The notes below the pieces were generated by a model, which saw nothing but the letters and a program-made list of their open reading frames with translations, had not been told where the DNA came from and made no database searches. The translations under genes and the position numbers were made by a program. Shown here piece by piece: positions 37,780-47,333 of a stretch of 64,000 bases of DNA (position 1 is its first letter; every line of letters starts with the position of its first letter). The DNA lies in the NCBI RefSeq assembly GCF_000761155.1, contig NZ_CP009533.1, positions 2,294,001 to 2,358,000 of the forward strand. Reading direction: 5' to 3'. The stretch comes from Pseudomonas rhizosphaerae. Lineage in GTDB: Bacteria > Pseudomonadota > Gammaproteobacteria > Pseudomonadales > Pseudomonadaceae.

Positions 37780-39006
37780 TCAGGTACTTTCGGCCACCTC
37801 GCAGATGCTCAGAATGGCCAGGATGTAGACGCGGACCATGTCCAGGTAATCGCGCTTGTGAACACGCTCGTCCGGCATCGTGTTGAACTTGCCGCCCGGC
37901 CCGCAGACCACGCCCTGCATACCCAGGCGCTGATAGAAATGCGCGGCATCGGTACCGAAGTACGCCGGTGGGGTGATGATTCCCGTGGGCTGCGGTTCGC
38001 CGCGCACCTGTTGGTAGGCCGCATTCACCGCCTTTACGATCGGTGAATCGAGTGCCACTTCGAAGGGCGGCATCAGCGGCTGGTTGTCGCTGTCGTTGAT
38101 CAGCTTGGCCTGCAGCCCCGGGAACTGTTCGCACAGGCGATCAAGCAAGCCTTGCAGGTCGGCGAGCACCGACTCCACGGTCTGCCCAGGGGTGTAGCGG
38201 GCCGAGCCGCGCAGGCGCAGGAAGTCGGCGACCTGCGGCGGACGCCACTCTTCCAGGTCGCGACCCAGGGCACCGTGGACCACACCAATGTGGCCGCGGT
38301 TGACCTGTTCGTGCTCAGGCGTGCGGGCACCACTGAAGGTGATGCCGTTGATTTGCGGAATGAGTTGTACCGCCGCAGTGATGACGTCCACTGCTTCTTC
38401 ACGCTTGGACAGATGACGGGTATCACCGGTCAGCTCGATGACGAACATCAGCGAGCCCACGTGCAAGGTCACCGCCTGCAGGTCGGTAGGCTCGCAGTTG
38501 ATGAAGTAATCGGCTTTCACGCCCTGTTCGATCGCCGCGATGGTGCCGATCCCGCCTTGCAGCTCGCCGACCACATAGGTCAGGATCACGTCGCCCTTGA
38601 GCTTCACCCCGGCGTCTATCAGGGTTTTCAGCGCGCAGAAGTAGGCGGCATCACCGGCCTTCATGTTGGAGACACCGATGCCGTAGATGAACTCGTCATC
38701 GACCTTGCCGGCCCACGGGTCCACGGTCCAGCCTTCGGTAACGGGGTTGGTGTCCAGGTGTCCGTTGAACAAAAGACTGTGGCCACCACCGCCTTGGCCC
38801 TTGAGCGTGCCGATGGCATTGAGGCGTTCGCCGGGCACGGGCATGAGTTCGCTGTGCAACCCCAGCTCGCTCATCTGCCCGGCCATGTATTCGGCCAAGC
38901 GACGTTCCTCGGCCGTGGCGCTGTAGCTCTTGTGCTGCACCATGCGCGCAAGAAAGTCGAGGCAGTAGGCCTCATCGATGCTGTGGATCAGCGCATCAGG
39001 CGTCAT
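37780..39006 (-). CDS. M20 family metallopeptidase/deacylase (ArgE/DapE type)
   Basis: A 408-residue zinc hydrolase. Metal-binding motifs are LLFNGHLDTNPV (His-x-Asp, about 87) and FINCEPTD (catalytic Glu region), plus GVSNMKAGDAAYFCA and the C-terminal GPGGKFNTMPDERV. M20 enzymes cut amide bonds in peptides or N-acyl amino acids. Its Met overlaps the end of the ABC ATPase by 11 bases (start at 39006), so the two are coupled. A second M20 gene lies at the far end of the module. Confidence 0.92.
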   Translation of the reverse strand: MTPDALIHSIDEAYCLDFLARMVQHKSYSATAEERRLAEYMAGQMSELGLHSELMPVPGERLNAIGTLKGQGGGGHSLLFNGHLDTNPVTEGWTVDPWAGKVDDEFIYGIGVSNMKAGDAAYFCALKTLIDAGVKLKGDVILTYVVGELQGGIGTIAAIEQGVKADYFINCEPTDLQAVTLHVGSLMFVIELTGDTRHLSKREEAVDVITAAVQLIPQINGITFSGARTPEHEQVNRGHIGVVHGALGRDLEEWRPPQVADFLRLRGSARYTPGQTVESVLADLQGLLDRLCEQFPGLQAKLINDSDNQPLMPPFEVALDSPIVKAVNAAYQQVRGEPQPTGIITPPAYFGTDAAHFYQRLGMQGVVCGPGGKFNTMPDERVHKRDYLDMVRVYILAILSICEVAEST

Positions 39007-40630
39007 CGAGTTGCTCCATTTCGGTGAGGGGCTGCGGCACTGCCTGGAGCAGGGCACGGGTGTAGGGATGCCGGGACTGCTCGGCCATGTCCTGCGCGGG
39101 CAGGATTTCCAGCAGATCGCCGCGGTACATCACGGCGATGCGATGAGCGATCTGGCGGATCAGGTTCAGGTCATGGGTGATGAACAAATAGGCGGTGCCG
39201 TGCTTGCGGCGCAGCTCCAGCAACAGCTCGATCACCGTGGCCTGCACCGACACGTCCAGGGCAGCGGTGATCTCGTCGCAGATCACCAGCTCCGGCCGCG
39301 CGGCGAACGCACGGGCAATCGCCACACGTTGCTTCTGACCGCCTGACAGCGCATGGGGATAGCGATCGGCGAAGTCCTCGGGCAGGCGCACCTCGCGCAG
39401 CAGTCGGGCGACGGCCTGGCGCTCGGTTTCGCCTGCGGGCAGGCCGTAGAGCCGCAGCGGGCGGGCGAGGATCTGGCCAATGGTCTGGCGTGGGTTGAGC
39501 GAGGCATCCGGGTGCTGAAAGATGATCTGCACCTTGCGCCGGTAGTCCCGGCTCATGTCGGCCGGGCCACCGATGTCGACACCGTCGAACCGCACCTGCC
39601 CGGTGAATGGGGTAAGACCGGTCAACGCCTTGGCCAGGGTCGACTTGCCCGAACCGGATTCGCCGATGATGCCGAGGATCTCGCCACGCGCCATGTCCAG
39701 GTGCATGTCGCGTGCCCCCATGGAGGGCTTGGTCGTGCGCCGCAGCAGGCTGTCGAGCAAGCCAGGGCGACCGTAGCGCACGTTGAGGCCACTGACTTGC
39801 AGCAAGGGTTTGCCGTCTGCGACGGGTTCGTCCAACAGGCGCTTGTCGGCCGCCGGCACGGCAGCCACCAGACGTTGCGTATAGGCATCGCTGGGAGCGC
39901 TGAAAATTCGCCCACCCGGTGCCTGCTCGACAATGCGGCCCTTGTTCAGCACGCAAACCCGATCGGCCACCCGCGACACCAGCGCCAGGTCGTGTGAAAT
40001 GTACAGCGAGGCCACCCCGGTTTCCTCGCGCAGACGCCGGAACAGCTGCAGGATCTGCGCAGAGCTGATCACATCCAGTGCGGTAGTCGGCTCGTCGAAG
40101 ATCAGGCATTGCGGCCGGCAGGCGAACGCTGTGGCGATCAGCACGCGCTGTTTCTCGCCACCGGAAGCTTCGTGGGGAAAGCGCTTCATCATTGCCGCCG
40201 GGTCCTTGAGGTCGACGCCGGCGAGCAGTTGCTCACCCAGCGCCCAGGCGTCCCGATAGCTCAGGTCGCGATGGCGGGTCAGCACTTCCACCACCTGTTC
40301 GCCCAGGCTCAGGGTCGGGTTGAGCGACGCGCTCGGGTCCTGGAAGATCATCCCCAGGCGTCCGCCGCGCAACTGCTCGACCTGGCGTTGCGGCATCTGC
40401 AGCAGGTCTTCACCGTGCAAAATAATGCTGCCGCCCACGTCGTGAGCATTGCTGGCCAGGTAGCGCATGATGGCGAAGCCCAGCGTAGTCTTGCCCGATC
40501 CGGATTCGCCGACCAGACCCAGCACCTCGCCGGCGCCGACCTCAAATTCGATGTTCTGCAAGACGTGGAGCGGGCCGCCCGGCAGTTGATAGTCGAGGCT
40601 GTAGTCAGCCACTTGCAACACAGCAGTCAT
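38996..40630 (-). CDS. dipeptide/oligopeptide ABC transporter ATPase, two fused domains (DppD-DppF type)
   Basis: A 544-residue protein with two full ATPase domains. The first has Walker A GESGSGKTTL (about 40) and signature ASGGEKQRVLIATAF; the second begins at about residue 283 ([10 protein letters not shown]; signature [16 protein letters not shown]). Each ends in the oligopeptide-transporter C-terminal extension. One polypeptide thus replaces separate DppD and DppF, as in GsiA. ATG overlaps the DppC stop by four bases. Confidence 0.94.
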   Translation of the reverse strand: MTAVLQVADYSLDYQLPGGPLHVLQNIEFEVGAGEVLGLVGESGSGKTTLGFAIMRYLASNAHDVGGSIILHGEDLLQMPQRQVEQLRGGRLGMIFQDPSASLNPTLSLGEQVVEVLTRHRDLSYRDAWALGEQLLAGVDLKDPAAMMKRFPHEASGGEKQRVLIATAFACRPQCLIFDEPTTALDVISSAQILQLFRRLREETGVASLYISHDLALVSRVADRVCVLNKGRIVEQAPGGRIFSAPSDAYTQRLVAAVPAADKRLLDEPVADGKPLLQVSGLNVRYGRPGLLDSLLRRTTKPSMGARDMHLDMARGEILGIIGESGSGKSTLAKALTGLTPFTGQVRFDGVDIGGPADMSRDYRRKVQIIFQHPDASLNPRQTIGQILARPLRLYGLPAGETERQAVARLLREVRLPEDFADRYPHALSGGQKQRVAIARAFAARPELVICDEITAALDVSVQATVIELLLELRRKHGTAYLFITHDLNLIRQIAHRIAVMYRGDLLEILPAQDMAEQSRHPYTRALLQAVPQPLTEMEQLDDA

Positions 40631-41460
40631 TGGCGGTGCCCCTTGGGATTGAGGGCATCGCGCAAGCCATCGCCCAGTAGATTGAAACCAATCGCGATGA
40701 TGGCGATGGCCAGGCCGGGCATGAGCATCATCCACGGTGCCTGAAAGAAATAACGTCTGGCCTCGGCCACCATCAGGCCCCATTCAGGCTGCGGCGGTTG
40801 CGCGCCCAGGCCGAGGAAACTGAGGGTGGCGAACAGCATGATGGCGAACGCGACCCGAATGGTTGCCTCGACGATGATCGGTGCGACGATGTTGGGCAGC
40901 ATTTCCCGCACCACGATGTAGGCGGTCGATTCGCCGCGTGCGATGGCCGCGTTCACGTAGTCCTGTCGGCGCGCGGCGAGGGCGACACTGCGCGCGATCC
41001 GCGCCATGCCAGGGACGAAGGCGATGGTGATCGCCAGCACGGCATTGAAGTCGCTCTTGCCCAGAGTGCTGACGATCAGCAGCGCGAACAGCAGGCTGGG
41101 GATCGACATCACCGCGTCCAGCGTGCGCATCAGCGCTTCGTCGATGCGCCCGCCCAGGTAGCCGCTGGCTGTGCCGAGCAGCGCGCCCACCAGCATGGCC
41201 ATCGCCGTGGCCAGCACCGACAGCGAAATGGTCGCGCGGGCCCCGATGAGCAGGCGGCTAAAGATATCCCGGCCCAGTTGATCGGTGCCCAGCCAATGCA
41301 TCAGGCTGGGTGCCTTGTACCGGGCCAGGATGGAGATTGCTTCCGGGTCGTAAGGGGCCAGCGCTGGCCCGGCGCAGACCAGCACGATCGCCAGCAGCAG
41401 GATCAGGCTGCCCACCAGACCCTGCGGCGAGCTCAGCAGTCGGTAGAAAATATCACGCAT
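40627..41460 (-). CDS. peptide/nickel-type ABC transporter permease (DppC type)
   Basis: A 277-residue inner-membrane protein with six helices, an N-terminal DppC-type lead-in (GLVGSLILLLAIVLVC, HWLGTDQLGRDIFSRLLIGA) and the EAA loop ARGESTAYIVVREMLPN. It overlaps both neighbours: ATG at 41460 sits in the dppB end, and its stop overlaps the ATPase start by ATGA. It pairs with the DppB-type protein. Confidence 0.94.
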   Translation of the reverse strand: MRDIFYRLLSSPQGLVGSLILLLAIVLVCAGPALAPYDPEAISILARYKAPSLMHWLGTDQLGRDIFSRLLIGARATISLSVLATAMAMLVGALLGTASGYLGGRIDEALMRTLDAVMSIPSLLFALLIVSTLGKSDFNAVLAITIAFVPGMARIARSVALAARRQDYVNAAIARGESTAYIVVREMLPNIVAPIIVEATIRVAFAIMLFATLSFLGLGAQPPQPEWGLMVAEARRYFFQAPWMMLMPGLAIAIIAIGFNLLGDGLRDALNPKGHRQ

Positions 41461-42400
41461 ATTGAATCCGCCGATCGAGGTAGGCATAGGTCAGGTCAGC
41501 GATGAAGTTGACCACGCAATAGGTCGCGGCGAGGATCAGCACACCGCCCTGAATGGCCGGCAGATCGCGGGCCGCGACTGCCACCAGCAGTTCCCGGCCG
41601 ATGCCTGGAATGTTGAAGATTTCTTCCACCACGACGATGCCGCCCAGCAGATAGCCCACGTCCAGCGCGACGATGGTGATGGTCGGCAGCAGGCCGTTGC
41701 GCAGCGCATGACGCAACAGCACACGGCGCCGAGACAGTCCCTTGAGCCGCGCCGCACGGATGTAGTCGGTCTCGAGCACGTCGATCATCTCGGAGCGCAC
41801 CATCCGCGACACGTGAGCGACCATGATCATCGACACCGTGAGCGTCGGCAGGATCAAGTGCCGCAGGCCCTCGCCGAAGTTTTCCGAAAGCGGCACGTAA
41901 CCGGTGGCCGGCAGCAACTGCCAGACATCGGCGAACAGCAGCACCAACAGGGTGGCCGTGACGAACTCTGGCAGCGAAACACCGATATAGGAGAACAGGG
42001 CAATGATCAGGTCCACCGGTCGCCCGCGCCGTACGGCAGCAAGGATGCCCAGCGGAATGGCCACGGCCAGCATCAGCAGCAGAGAACATCCCGCCAGCAA
42101 TAAGGAGCGGCCTAGGGCGTCCAACAATGAACCCAGTACCGGTTGGCCGTTGAGCATCGACAGGCCGAGATCGCCTTGCAGCACGGCCATCAGCCAGTGG
42201 CCGAATTGCAGCCACGCCGGTTGGTCCAGCCCCAGCTTGGCGCGCAGGGCGGCGAGCGCTTCAGGCGTGGCGTTCTGGCCCAGCAGCGTCACTGCGGCAT
42301 CGGCCGGCAGCAACTGGGTGATGGCGAACACCAGCAGCGAAACGATCAGCAGGGTATAGACGACCAGAAGCAAACGCTTGGTCAGGTAGGCAGCAGTCAC
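41453..42400 (-). CDS. peptide/nickel-type ABC transporter permease (DppB type)
   Basis: A 315-residue permease beginning with a GTG codon (TAAYLTKRLLLVVYTLL). Family marks are TLLGQNATPEALAALRAKLGL, GDLGLSMLNGQPV and the coupling loop ARLKGLSRRRVLLRHALRNG, then GGIVVVEEIFNIPGIG. It follows the binding-protein gene by 15 bases and overlaps dppC by eight. Confidence 0.94.
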   Translation of the reverse strand: MTAAYLTKRLLLVVYTLLIVSLLVFAITQLLPADAAVTLLGQNATPEALAALRAKLGLDQPAWLQFGHWLMAVLQGDLGLSMLNGQPVLGSLLDALGRSLLLAGCSLLLMLAVAIPLGILAAVRRGRPVDLIIALFSYIGVSLPEFVTATLLVLLFADVWQLLPATGYVPLSENFGEGLRHLILPTLTVSMIMVAHVSRMVRSEMIDVLETDYIRAARLKGLSRRRVLLRHALRNGLLPTITIVALDVGYLLGGIVVVEEIFNIPGIGRELLVAVAARDLPAIQGGVLILAATYCVVNFIADLTYAYLDRRIQYA

Positions 42401-42415
42401 AGGGTTACCCTCGAT

Positions 42416-43987
42416 TCATCCGCGCTTGGGGGCGCCTTCGTCCAACCAGGCCTGATCCAGGCGGAATACGGCTCCGCGAGGGTGCAGCTGGTAGCCCTGA
42501 ACGTAGTTGCGCTGGGCAGCCAGCACATCGAAGAAGGTCGGAATCAGCGACGGCACTTGTTCATGCATCAGTCGCTGCGCCGTACCGTACAGCGCGGCGC
42601 GCTTGACCGGATCGTCGGTGCCGCGTGCAGCGGCCACGGCGGCATCGAACTCGCTGTTGTTCCAACGGGTTTCGTTCCAGGCCGCATCCGAGGTGTACAG
42701 CAGGGAAAACACCGCGTCGGCCGAAGGTTGCATGTTGTAGAAACCGACGTAGAAATTGCCTTTCTTCCAGACCTGGTCCAGGTAGGTACTGTTGGCCATG
42801 GTCTCGACCTTGATGTTGAACCCGGCTGGCTTGGCCATTTCCCGTACGGCGATGCCCAACTGGGTGCGCGTGGAGGGCTTATCGGAGGCCACCAAGGTGA
42901 TGTCCAGGCCATCGGGATAGCCGGCGTCGGCCAACAGCTGCCTGGCCTTGGCGATATCGGTCTGACGCAGTTCGATATCGGCGTGGTAGCGGTAGGCAGC
43001 ATTGAGCGGTGTATCGTTGCCGGGCGTGCCGAAACCTTCTGCCACGAAGTCCACCAGCGCGGCGCGATCGACGCAGAGCGAAAGCGCCTGGCGCACGCGC
43101 ACATCGTTGAACGGCTTCTGGTCGCAGGCCATGTTGATGTTGAGGAACTGCCCGGAAGGTGCACGCAGGCCGGTCACGCCGCTGGCCTGGCCAAGGCGGC
43201 TGAACTCGGTGGCCTGGGCCGAGAGCATAAGGTCGATGTCGCCGGACATCAGCGCTGAGCTTTCCGCAGTCGGGTCGGGATACACGCGGATCTCGACGCG
43301 GTCCAGAAATGGACGCTCGGGGTCATGGAACTGTTCGTTGCGAGTGACCACGACCAGCCGCTCGGGCTCGAACGAGGTCAGCTTGAACGGCCCTGTGCCC
43401 ACGGCTTCGCGCGTCAGGCGGGCCATATCCCCCTGGATGATTGCCGCCGGCACGATCTTGGCGTCCGGGTAGGCCAGGCTGATGGGCAGGTCTGCGTAGG
43501 GCATGGTGGTGGTCAGCTTGACGTGCAGCTCGTCGATCGCTTCCACGGACTTGATCGGGCCAATGTTGCGCAGGCCAGGCGATGCGGTCTTGGGATCGAG
43601 GATGGTCTGCAGGCTGGCGACGACATCTTTGGCTGTGCAGCGGCTGCCATCATGGAACAGCAGGTTGTCGCGCAGGCTGAAGGTCCACTCGGTGAGCGCT
43701 TCGTTGTGGCTCCAGGACGCGGCCAGATCAGGTTCGGCCTGCATATCCTGACTCAGGCGTGTGAGTCCGTTGTAGAGCAGTTCACTGAGCAGGTACTCGG
43801 GGTTGACCCGAGCCAGCAGCGGATTGAGCATGCCCACCGCCTGGTCGACACTGATGCGCAGCGTGCCGCCTTTGCGCGCGGCGCTAGCAGCCCACAACGT
43901 GCTCGAAAACGGCAACATGGCAGCGCCAGTAACGATGGCCGTGGTTGCAAGAAAGCGGCGACGATTGAGCCGGAAAACTGTAGTCAT
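42416..43987 (-). CDS. ABC transporter substrate-binding protein, family 5 (Tat-exported)
   Basis: A 523-residue periplasmic binding protein with a twin-arginine signal (LNRRRFLATTAIVTGAAML, cleavage near WAA). The SBP family 5 core begins GGTLRISVDQAVGMLNPLL; LTEWTFSLRDNLLFHDG is the diagnostic motif. A twin-arginine leader is unusual for peptide-binding proteins and implies folding in the cytoplasm before export. First gene of the transporter operon. Ligand could be a peptide, opine or N-acyl amino acid. Confidence 0.93.
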   Translation of the reverse strand: MTTVFRLNRRRFLATTAIVTGAAMLPFSSTLWAASAARKGGTLRISVDQAVGMLNPLLARVNPEYLLSELLYNGLTRLSQDMQAEPDLAASWSHNEALTEWTFSLRDNLLFHDGSRCTAKDVVASLQTILDPKTASPGLRNIGPIKSVEAIDELHVKLTTTMPYADLPISLAYPDAKIVPAAIIQGDMARLTREAVGTGPFKLTSFEPERLVVVTRNEQFHDPERPFLDRVEIRVYPDPTAESSALMSGDIDLMLSAQATEFSRLGQASGVTGLRAPSGQFLNINMACDQKPFNDVRVRQALSLCVDRAALVDFVAEGFGTPGNDTPLNAAYRYHADIELRQTDIAKARQLLADAGYPDGLDITLVASDKPSTRTQLGIAVREMAKPAGFNIKVETMANSTYLDQVWKKGNFYVGFYNMQPSADAVFSLLYTSDAAWNETRWNNSEFDAAVAAARGTDDPVKRAALYGTAQRLMHEQVPSLIPTFFDVLAAQRNYVQGYQLHPRGAVFRLDQAWLDEGAPKRG

Positions 43988-44079
43988 GGCGATACTTCAC
44001 TTAGCAAAGAGTTATGGGGCAGCTAGGTAAAAAGTGCCGATGACCGATCTTGATGCCAGTCTTCGGTGGTCGCTTGGGC

Positions 44080-45363
44080 TTAGCCTGTCGCGGCGGCCCC
44101 AGGTACGAAGTCTGCAGCCAGGTAGGCCAGAATCGACTTGGCCAGTGCGACCAGATCTTCGCGGGTGGTGTATTCATCGCTGGCGTGGATGCGACTGTGC
44201 GGACGAATCAGGCCGCCCAACAAAATCTCCTGGATACCGGCCTGTTGCACCCAGCCCATGTCGGAACTGCTACTAGAGCCGTAGCACTGAAATTGTTCGG
44301 CGGTAAAACCAAAACCCACGCCCAGCGCCGCCTGCCAGCGCGGCCAGTGGGGGCCGGTAGGGTCCGCAACCGGCGCAAGGTGCCCGATCACTTCGGCCTC
44401 TACCGCGAGTGCTTCGCTGTCAGCCATGGCAGCGTCAATGCAATGGTGTAGCTCGCCCAGTACCTGATCGTAGGGTTCTTCCGGCGCGTAGCGACGATTG
44501 ATGATGATTTCGAACTGCGCCGGCACGGTAGAGCCCTTGCTCCCACCATGGGCGGCTGCCAATGTCATGTGCGAGATCAACGGCGCGCCGTTGTAGTGAG
44601 GCGGCGCCGGCATCGGCCAGGCACGTCGTTCCACCTGCTGCTTGAGTGCGTGCAGGGCATTGAGCAGGGGCAAGCTCTGCTCGATGGCATTGATGGCATC
44701 TACCGGCTCACCGGAGTGCGAAGAGCGGCCCTTGACTGTGATCTTCAGGTCGACACTGCCAAAGCACCCGGCCCAGATCCGCGGCGCGGCGCCGCCGTTG
44801 AAACTCAGGATATGACCCTCGACCAGCTGTTGTTCGGCCAGGTAGCGGATACCAGGATAAAAACCGCCTTCTTCATCGGTGCACAGCAGCAGGGAAGGGC
44901 AGTAGCGCAGCGGCAGGTTGAAACGTGCTGCTGCACGCAAGGCACTCAAGGTGGCGGCGATGCTGCCTTTCATATCAGCCGTGCCGCGGCCGATCAACTT
45001 GCCGTCAGCTTCGGTCAACTGCAGAGGAGGGTGGTTCCAGCCATCACCGGGCGGCACCGTGTCGACATGAAAGTACAGGCTGCACACTTCCTGATCGCCC
45101 GGATAGCGGGTAATCAGATTGACACGCTCGCCAAAGGCCTCGCCACTGCGCGTTTGCCAGAGCGCTTCGGGCACGGTGACCCGAGTCGCATGCAAGCCAA
45201 GCGGCGCCGTGAGCGTTTCCATCAAGTCTGCAAAGGCACCGTAGCCCGCACCGGGCGGAAAGCTGGTGTCGACGGCGATCATGCGTTGCAGATCATCGAT
45301 CAGCCCAGCATGATCCGCTTCGATCGAATCGAGTGCCTGCTCCAGCGCTGCATTCGTCATCAT
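44080..45363 (-). CDS. M20 family metallohydrolase (acetylornithine deacetylase/succinyl-diaminopimelate desuccinylase-like)
   Basis: A 427-residue zinc hydrolase with YFHVDTVPPGDGW (metal His and Asp, about 97), IGRGTADMKGS, LLCTDEEGGFYPGI (catalytic Glu) and dimer-interface motif KGRSSHSGEPVDAINAIE. Close to ArgE-like proteins that remove acyl groups from amino acids. It is 92 bases upstream of the binding-protein gene on the same strand and divergent from the GntR regulator; likely processes the imported compound. Confidence 0.92.
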   Translation of the reverse strand: MMTNAALEQALDSIEADHAGLIDDLQRMIAVDTSFPPGAGYGAFADLMETLTAPLGLHATRVTVPEALWQTRSGEAFGERVNLITRYPGDQEVCSLYFHVDTVPPGDGWNHPPLQLTEADGKLIGRGTADMKGSIAATLSALRAAARFNLPLRYCPSLLLCTDEEGGFYPGIRYLAEQQLVEGHILSFNGGAAPRIWAGCFGSVDLKITVKGRSSHSGEPVDAINAIEQSLPLLNALHALKQQVERRAWPMPAPPHYNGAPLISHMTLAAAHGGSKGSTVPAQFEIIINRRYAPEEPYDQVLGELHHCIDAAMADSEALAVEAEVIGHLAPVADPTGPHWPRWQAALGVGFGFTAEQFQCYGSSSSSDMGWVQQAGIQEILLGGLIRPHSRIHASDEYTTREDLVALAKSILAYLAADFVPGAAATG

Positions 45364-45381
45364 TCAGGTCTCACCGTATTT

Positions 45382-45396
45382 CTATATAGTTTATAG
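45382..45396. promoter_or_regulatory. near-palindrome in the M20/gntR divergent promoter (candidate GntR operator)
   Basis: CTATATAGTTTATAG is a 15-base near-palindrome (12 of 15 positions symmetric) lying 18 bases from the M20 start and 36 bases from the gntR start. HutC-type regulators bind elements of this size and AT-richness. Assignment by position. Confidence 0.5.
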
Positions 45397-45431
45397 TTAA
45401 ACACCAACGCACGGCCCGTCAAGGAAAAACG

Positions 45432-46199
45432 ATGACCAACAGCAACGCACCGGCCGCTGCCAGCTTTGCCCGATTGAGCGAACAGGACAGCGCACCTTTA
45501 TATGAAGTGGTAAAGCGCCGTGTGTCAGAGGCGATCCTGCTGGGGGAGTGGGCCAGTGGTACGGTGATCCCCAGCGAGAACGCGCTGGCTGCAGATTTCG
45601 GCGTATCGGTCGGCACCGTGCGCCGCGCCCTGGCCGAGCTGGTGACAGAGGGCATGCTGATGCGCCGCCGCAAGACCGGCACCGTAGTGACCGGCTGGGC
45701 GCCGCTGCACAACCTGCGCTATTTCTTCCAGTATTTCCGCTTGCACAACAAGGACGGTGCGCTGCTCAAATCGAGCACCTCCTTGCTCGACTACCAGGCA
45801 GGTGAAGCGACAGCGGAGGAGGCCGACAAACTACTGATCGATCCCGCCAGCCCTGTTTATCGCCTGCATCGGTTGCGCACCATCGACGGCGTTGCTGCCA
45901 TGCACGAGCATTTCACGGTAGTGGCCAGCAAAGTCCCGGACTTTCCCGGGCCGGATGCGTTCCCAGAGTTGCTGTATCGCCATCTGCTCGAGCACTACGG
46001 GATACGGGTAGCAGCGGTGCGTGAACAACTCACTGCTGGCCTGGCCACGCAGGAGGACTGTGCGTTGCTCAAGCTAGACGCGCCCCATGCCGTGATGATC
46101 ATCGATGCCATATCCTTCGACCAGACGGCAACGCCGGTGATGATGACCCACCAAAGGGCGAGCACTGAGCACTTCATGTATGTGAACGAGATTCGGTGA
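45432..46199 (+). CDS. GntR-family (HutC/UTRA) transcriptional regulator
   Basis: A 255-residue repressor-type regulator: winged HTH over about 20-85 (EWASGTVIPSENALAADFGVSVGTVRRAL, given here as ENALAADFGVSVGTVRRAL) and UTRA ligand domain over about 105-245 (VYRLHRLRTIDGVAAMHEHF). HutC-type regulators commonly sense the compound degraded by adjacent genes. It is divergent from the M20 hydrolase/peptide-type ABC module and is probably its regulator. Confidence 0.92.
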   Translation: MTNSNAPAAASFARLSEQDSAPLYEVVKRRVSEAILLGEWASGTVIPSENALAADFGVSVGTVRRALAELVTEGMLMRRRKTGTVVTGWAPLHNLRYFFQYFRLHNKDGALLKSSTSLLDYQAGEATAEEADKLLIDPASPVYRLHRLRTIDGVAAMHEHFTVVASKVPDFPGPDAFPELLYRHLLEHYGIRVAAVREQLTAGLATQEDCALLKLDAPHAVMIIDAISFDQTATPVMMTHQRASTEHFMYVNEIR

Positions 46200-46252
46200 A
46201 GGAGGCGTTGAAAGGGCCTGCTAGTGGGGGGGTCCAGCCCATCCTCATCAGT

Positions 46253-46282
46253 AACTCTACTAAATGCTTATTTAGTAGAGTT
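46253..46282. repeat. perfect 13-bp inverted repeat
   Basis: AACTCTACTAAAT (46253-46265) and ATTTAGTAGAGTT (46270-46282) match perfectly around GCTT. It is 53 bases after the gntR stop. A short TTTT follows further on, so it could be a weak terminator; the AT-rich symmetrical sequence also resembles an operator. Confidence 0.75.
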
Positions 46283-46465
46283 ATCGTGTTTTCGCCGAAA
46301 ATTACGGCACATTTGGCGCAGGATTAACGCCCTTGCATTGTAATGCTTGGATTGCTGGCGATGTGCTGCGGAGCCTTCAATACGTGTCGCTTCGCTCAAA
46401 GGTGTTGCCGTGGAGCTGCGTATTTCTGGGATACGGGTGTGCAGTAGCTACGCAGTGTCAGTTGA

Positions 46466-46648
46466 AAGTTTTTAAGCACTTTCGAAATCATGAACCGACT
46501 GCATGAGCATGGGTTCATCAGTGATCCTGTCAACAAGAACAAATCGATCTGGGTGACAGATGAGGGACTGGCCCGAGGTCGACAGATAGCCGACCGATTG
46601 TTTGTGGTGAAGACTCTAACGGATCAAAAATCAGGATCTGATAGCTGA
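46466..46648 (+). pseudogene. N-terminally truncated DUF6429-family remnant
   Basis: From 46466 the frame reads KFLSTFEIMNRLHEHGFISD and continues PVNKNKSIWVTDEGLARGRQ, then a tail to a stop at 46648. The core RLHEHGFISDPVNKNKSIWVTDEG is the C-terminal signature of DUF6429 proteins, which usually carry about 40 more residues before it. A stop at 46463 and lack of the N-terminal part mean only the last half survives; a Met at 46490 could still yield a 52-residue peptide. Function of DUF6429 is unknown; it is often found in mobile regions. Confidence 0.6.
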
Positions 46649-47333
46649 TCACATGCTCTCGTCAGATGTTCGGGTTCACGGATCGACTGCGTTTGCTAGT
46701 GTGCGCCATCACGCTCAAGTCATCTAAGGTCGCTGCCGTGATCAGTTCTTGAGGCGTGACCAATTCTTGAATGGTTGGCCAGCAATTCGAGCGCTGGCTG
46801 GAAGACATGAACATTGAAGAGGACGGCAGACAGCTTTTACGACTTCGCTGACGTTACCGGCAGCTCGATCGCTTGCGGTGAGATGGAAAACGGTTCAGCA
46901 GATGCGTTCGCGAACCGCTCGGGTACAGAGAGCTATGAATGAATGGCAAGGATGATGCTAATGAGCGTGTGGACGCCGGAATGGTGGAAATGGCCTGGTG
47001 GCAGGATAACGCTAGCGACCAGGGGCATCCCTGCCATCCAGTGCGGCAATATGGAGTTACGTATAATGTATATTATGTTAAATCATGTACTATGCTAGAT
47101 ATGTCCATCAGTACCTAGCCGCTTTCACCCACCTATAATACTCCTGCCTTCGGCTTCACCGCCTGCGCGCTCAGTCGCAGCCGTGCTGCGAATAATGGCA
47201 TCCAGCGACTCCACCGATCCGCATCCAGCGGAGATTCTTGGTAGCCGCGCTGTAGATTATCTTCGCGGTGTTCCGCCCGGAGCCGTTGTACACGAAGGTA
47301 TGAATACCCGTGTTGTGGAGTCTGAACGCTTGC
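46649..47333. other. gene-poor accessory stretch
   Basis: No convincing gene was seen on either strand. Base use is more AT-rich than the flanks, with an AT-dense block near 47055-47100 (TATAATGTATATTATG). Short open frames lack family similarity and ribosome-binding sites. It looks like decayed or horizontally acquired DNA next to the SNIPE-like gene. Confidence 0.6.
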
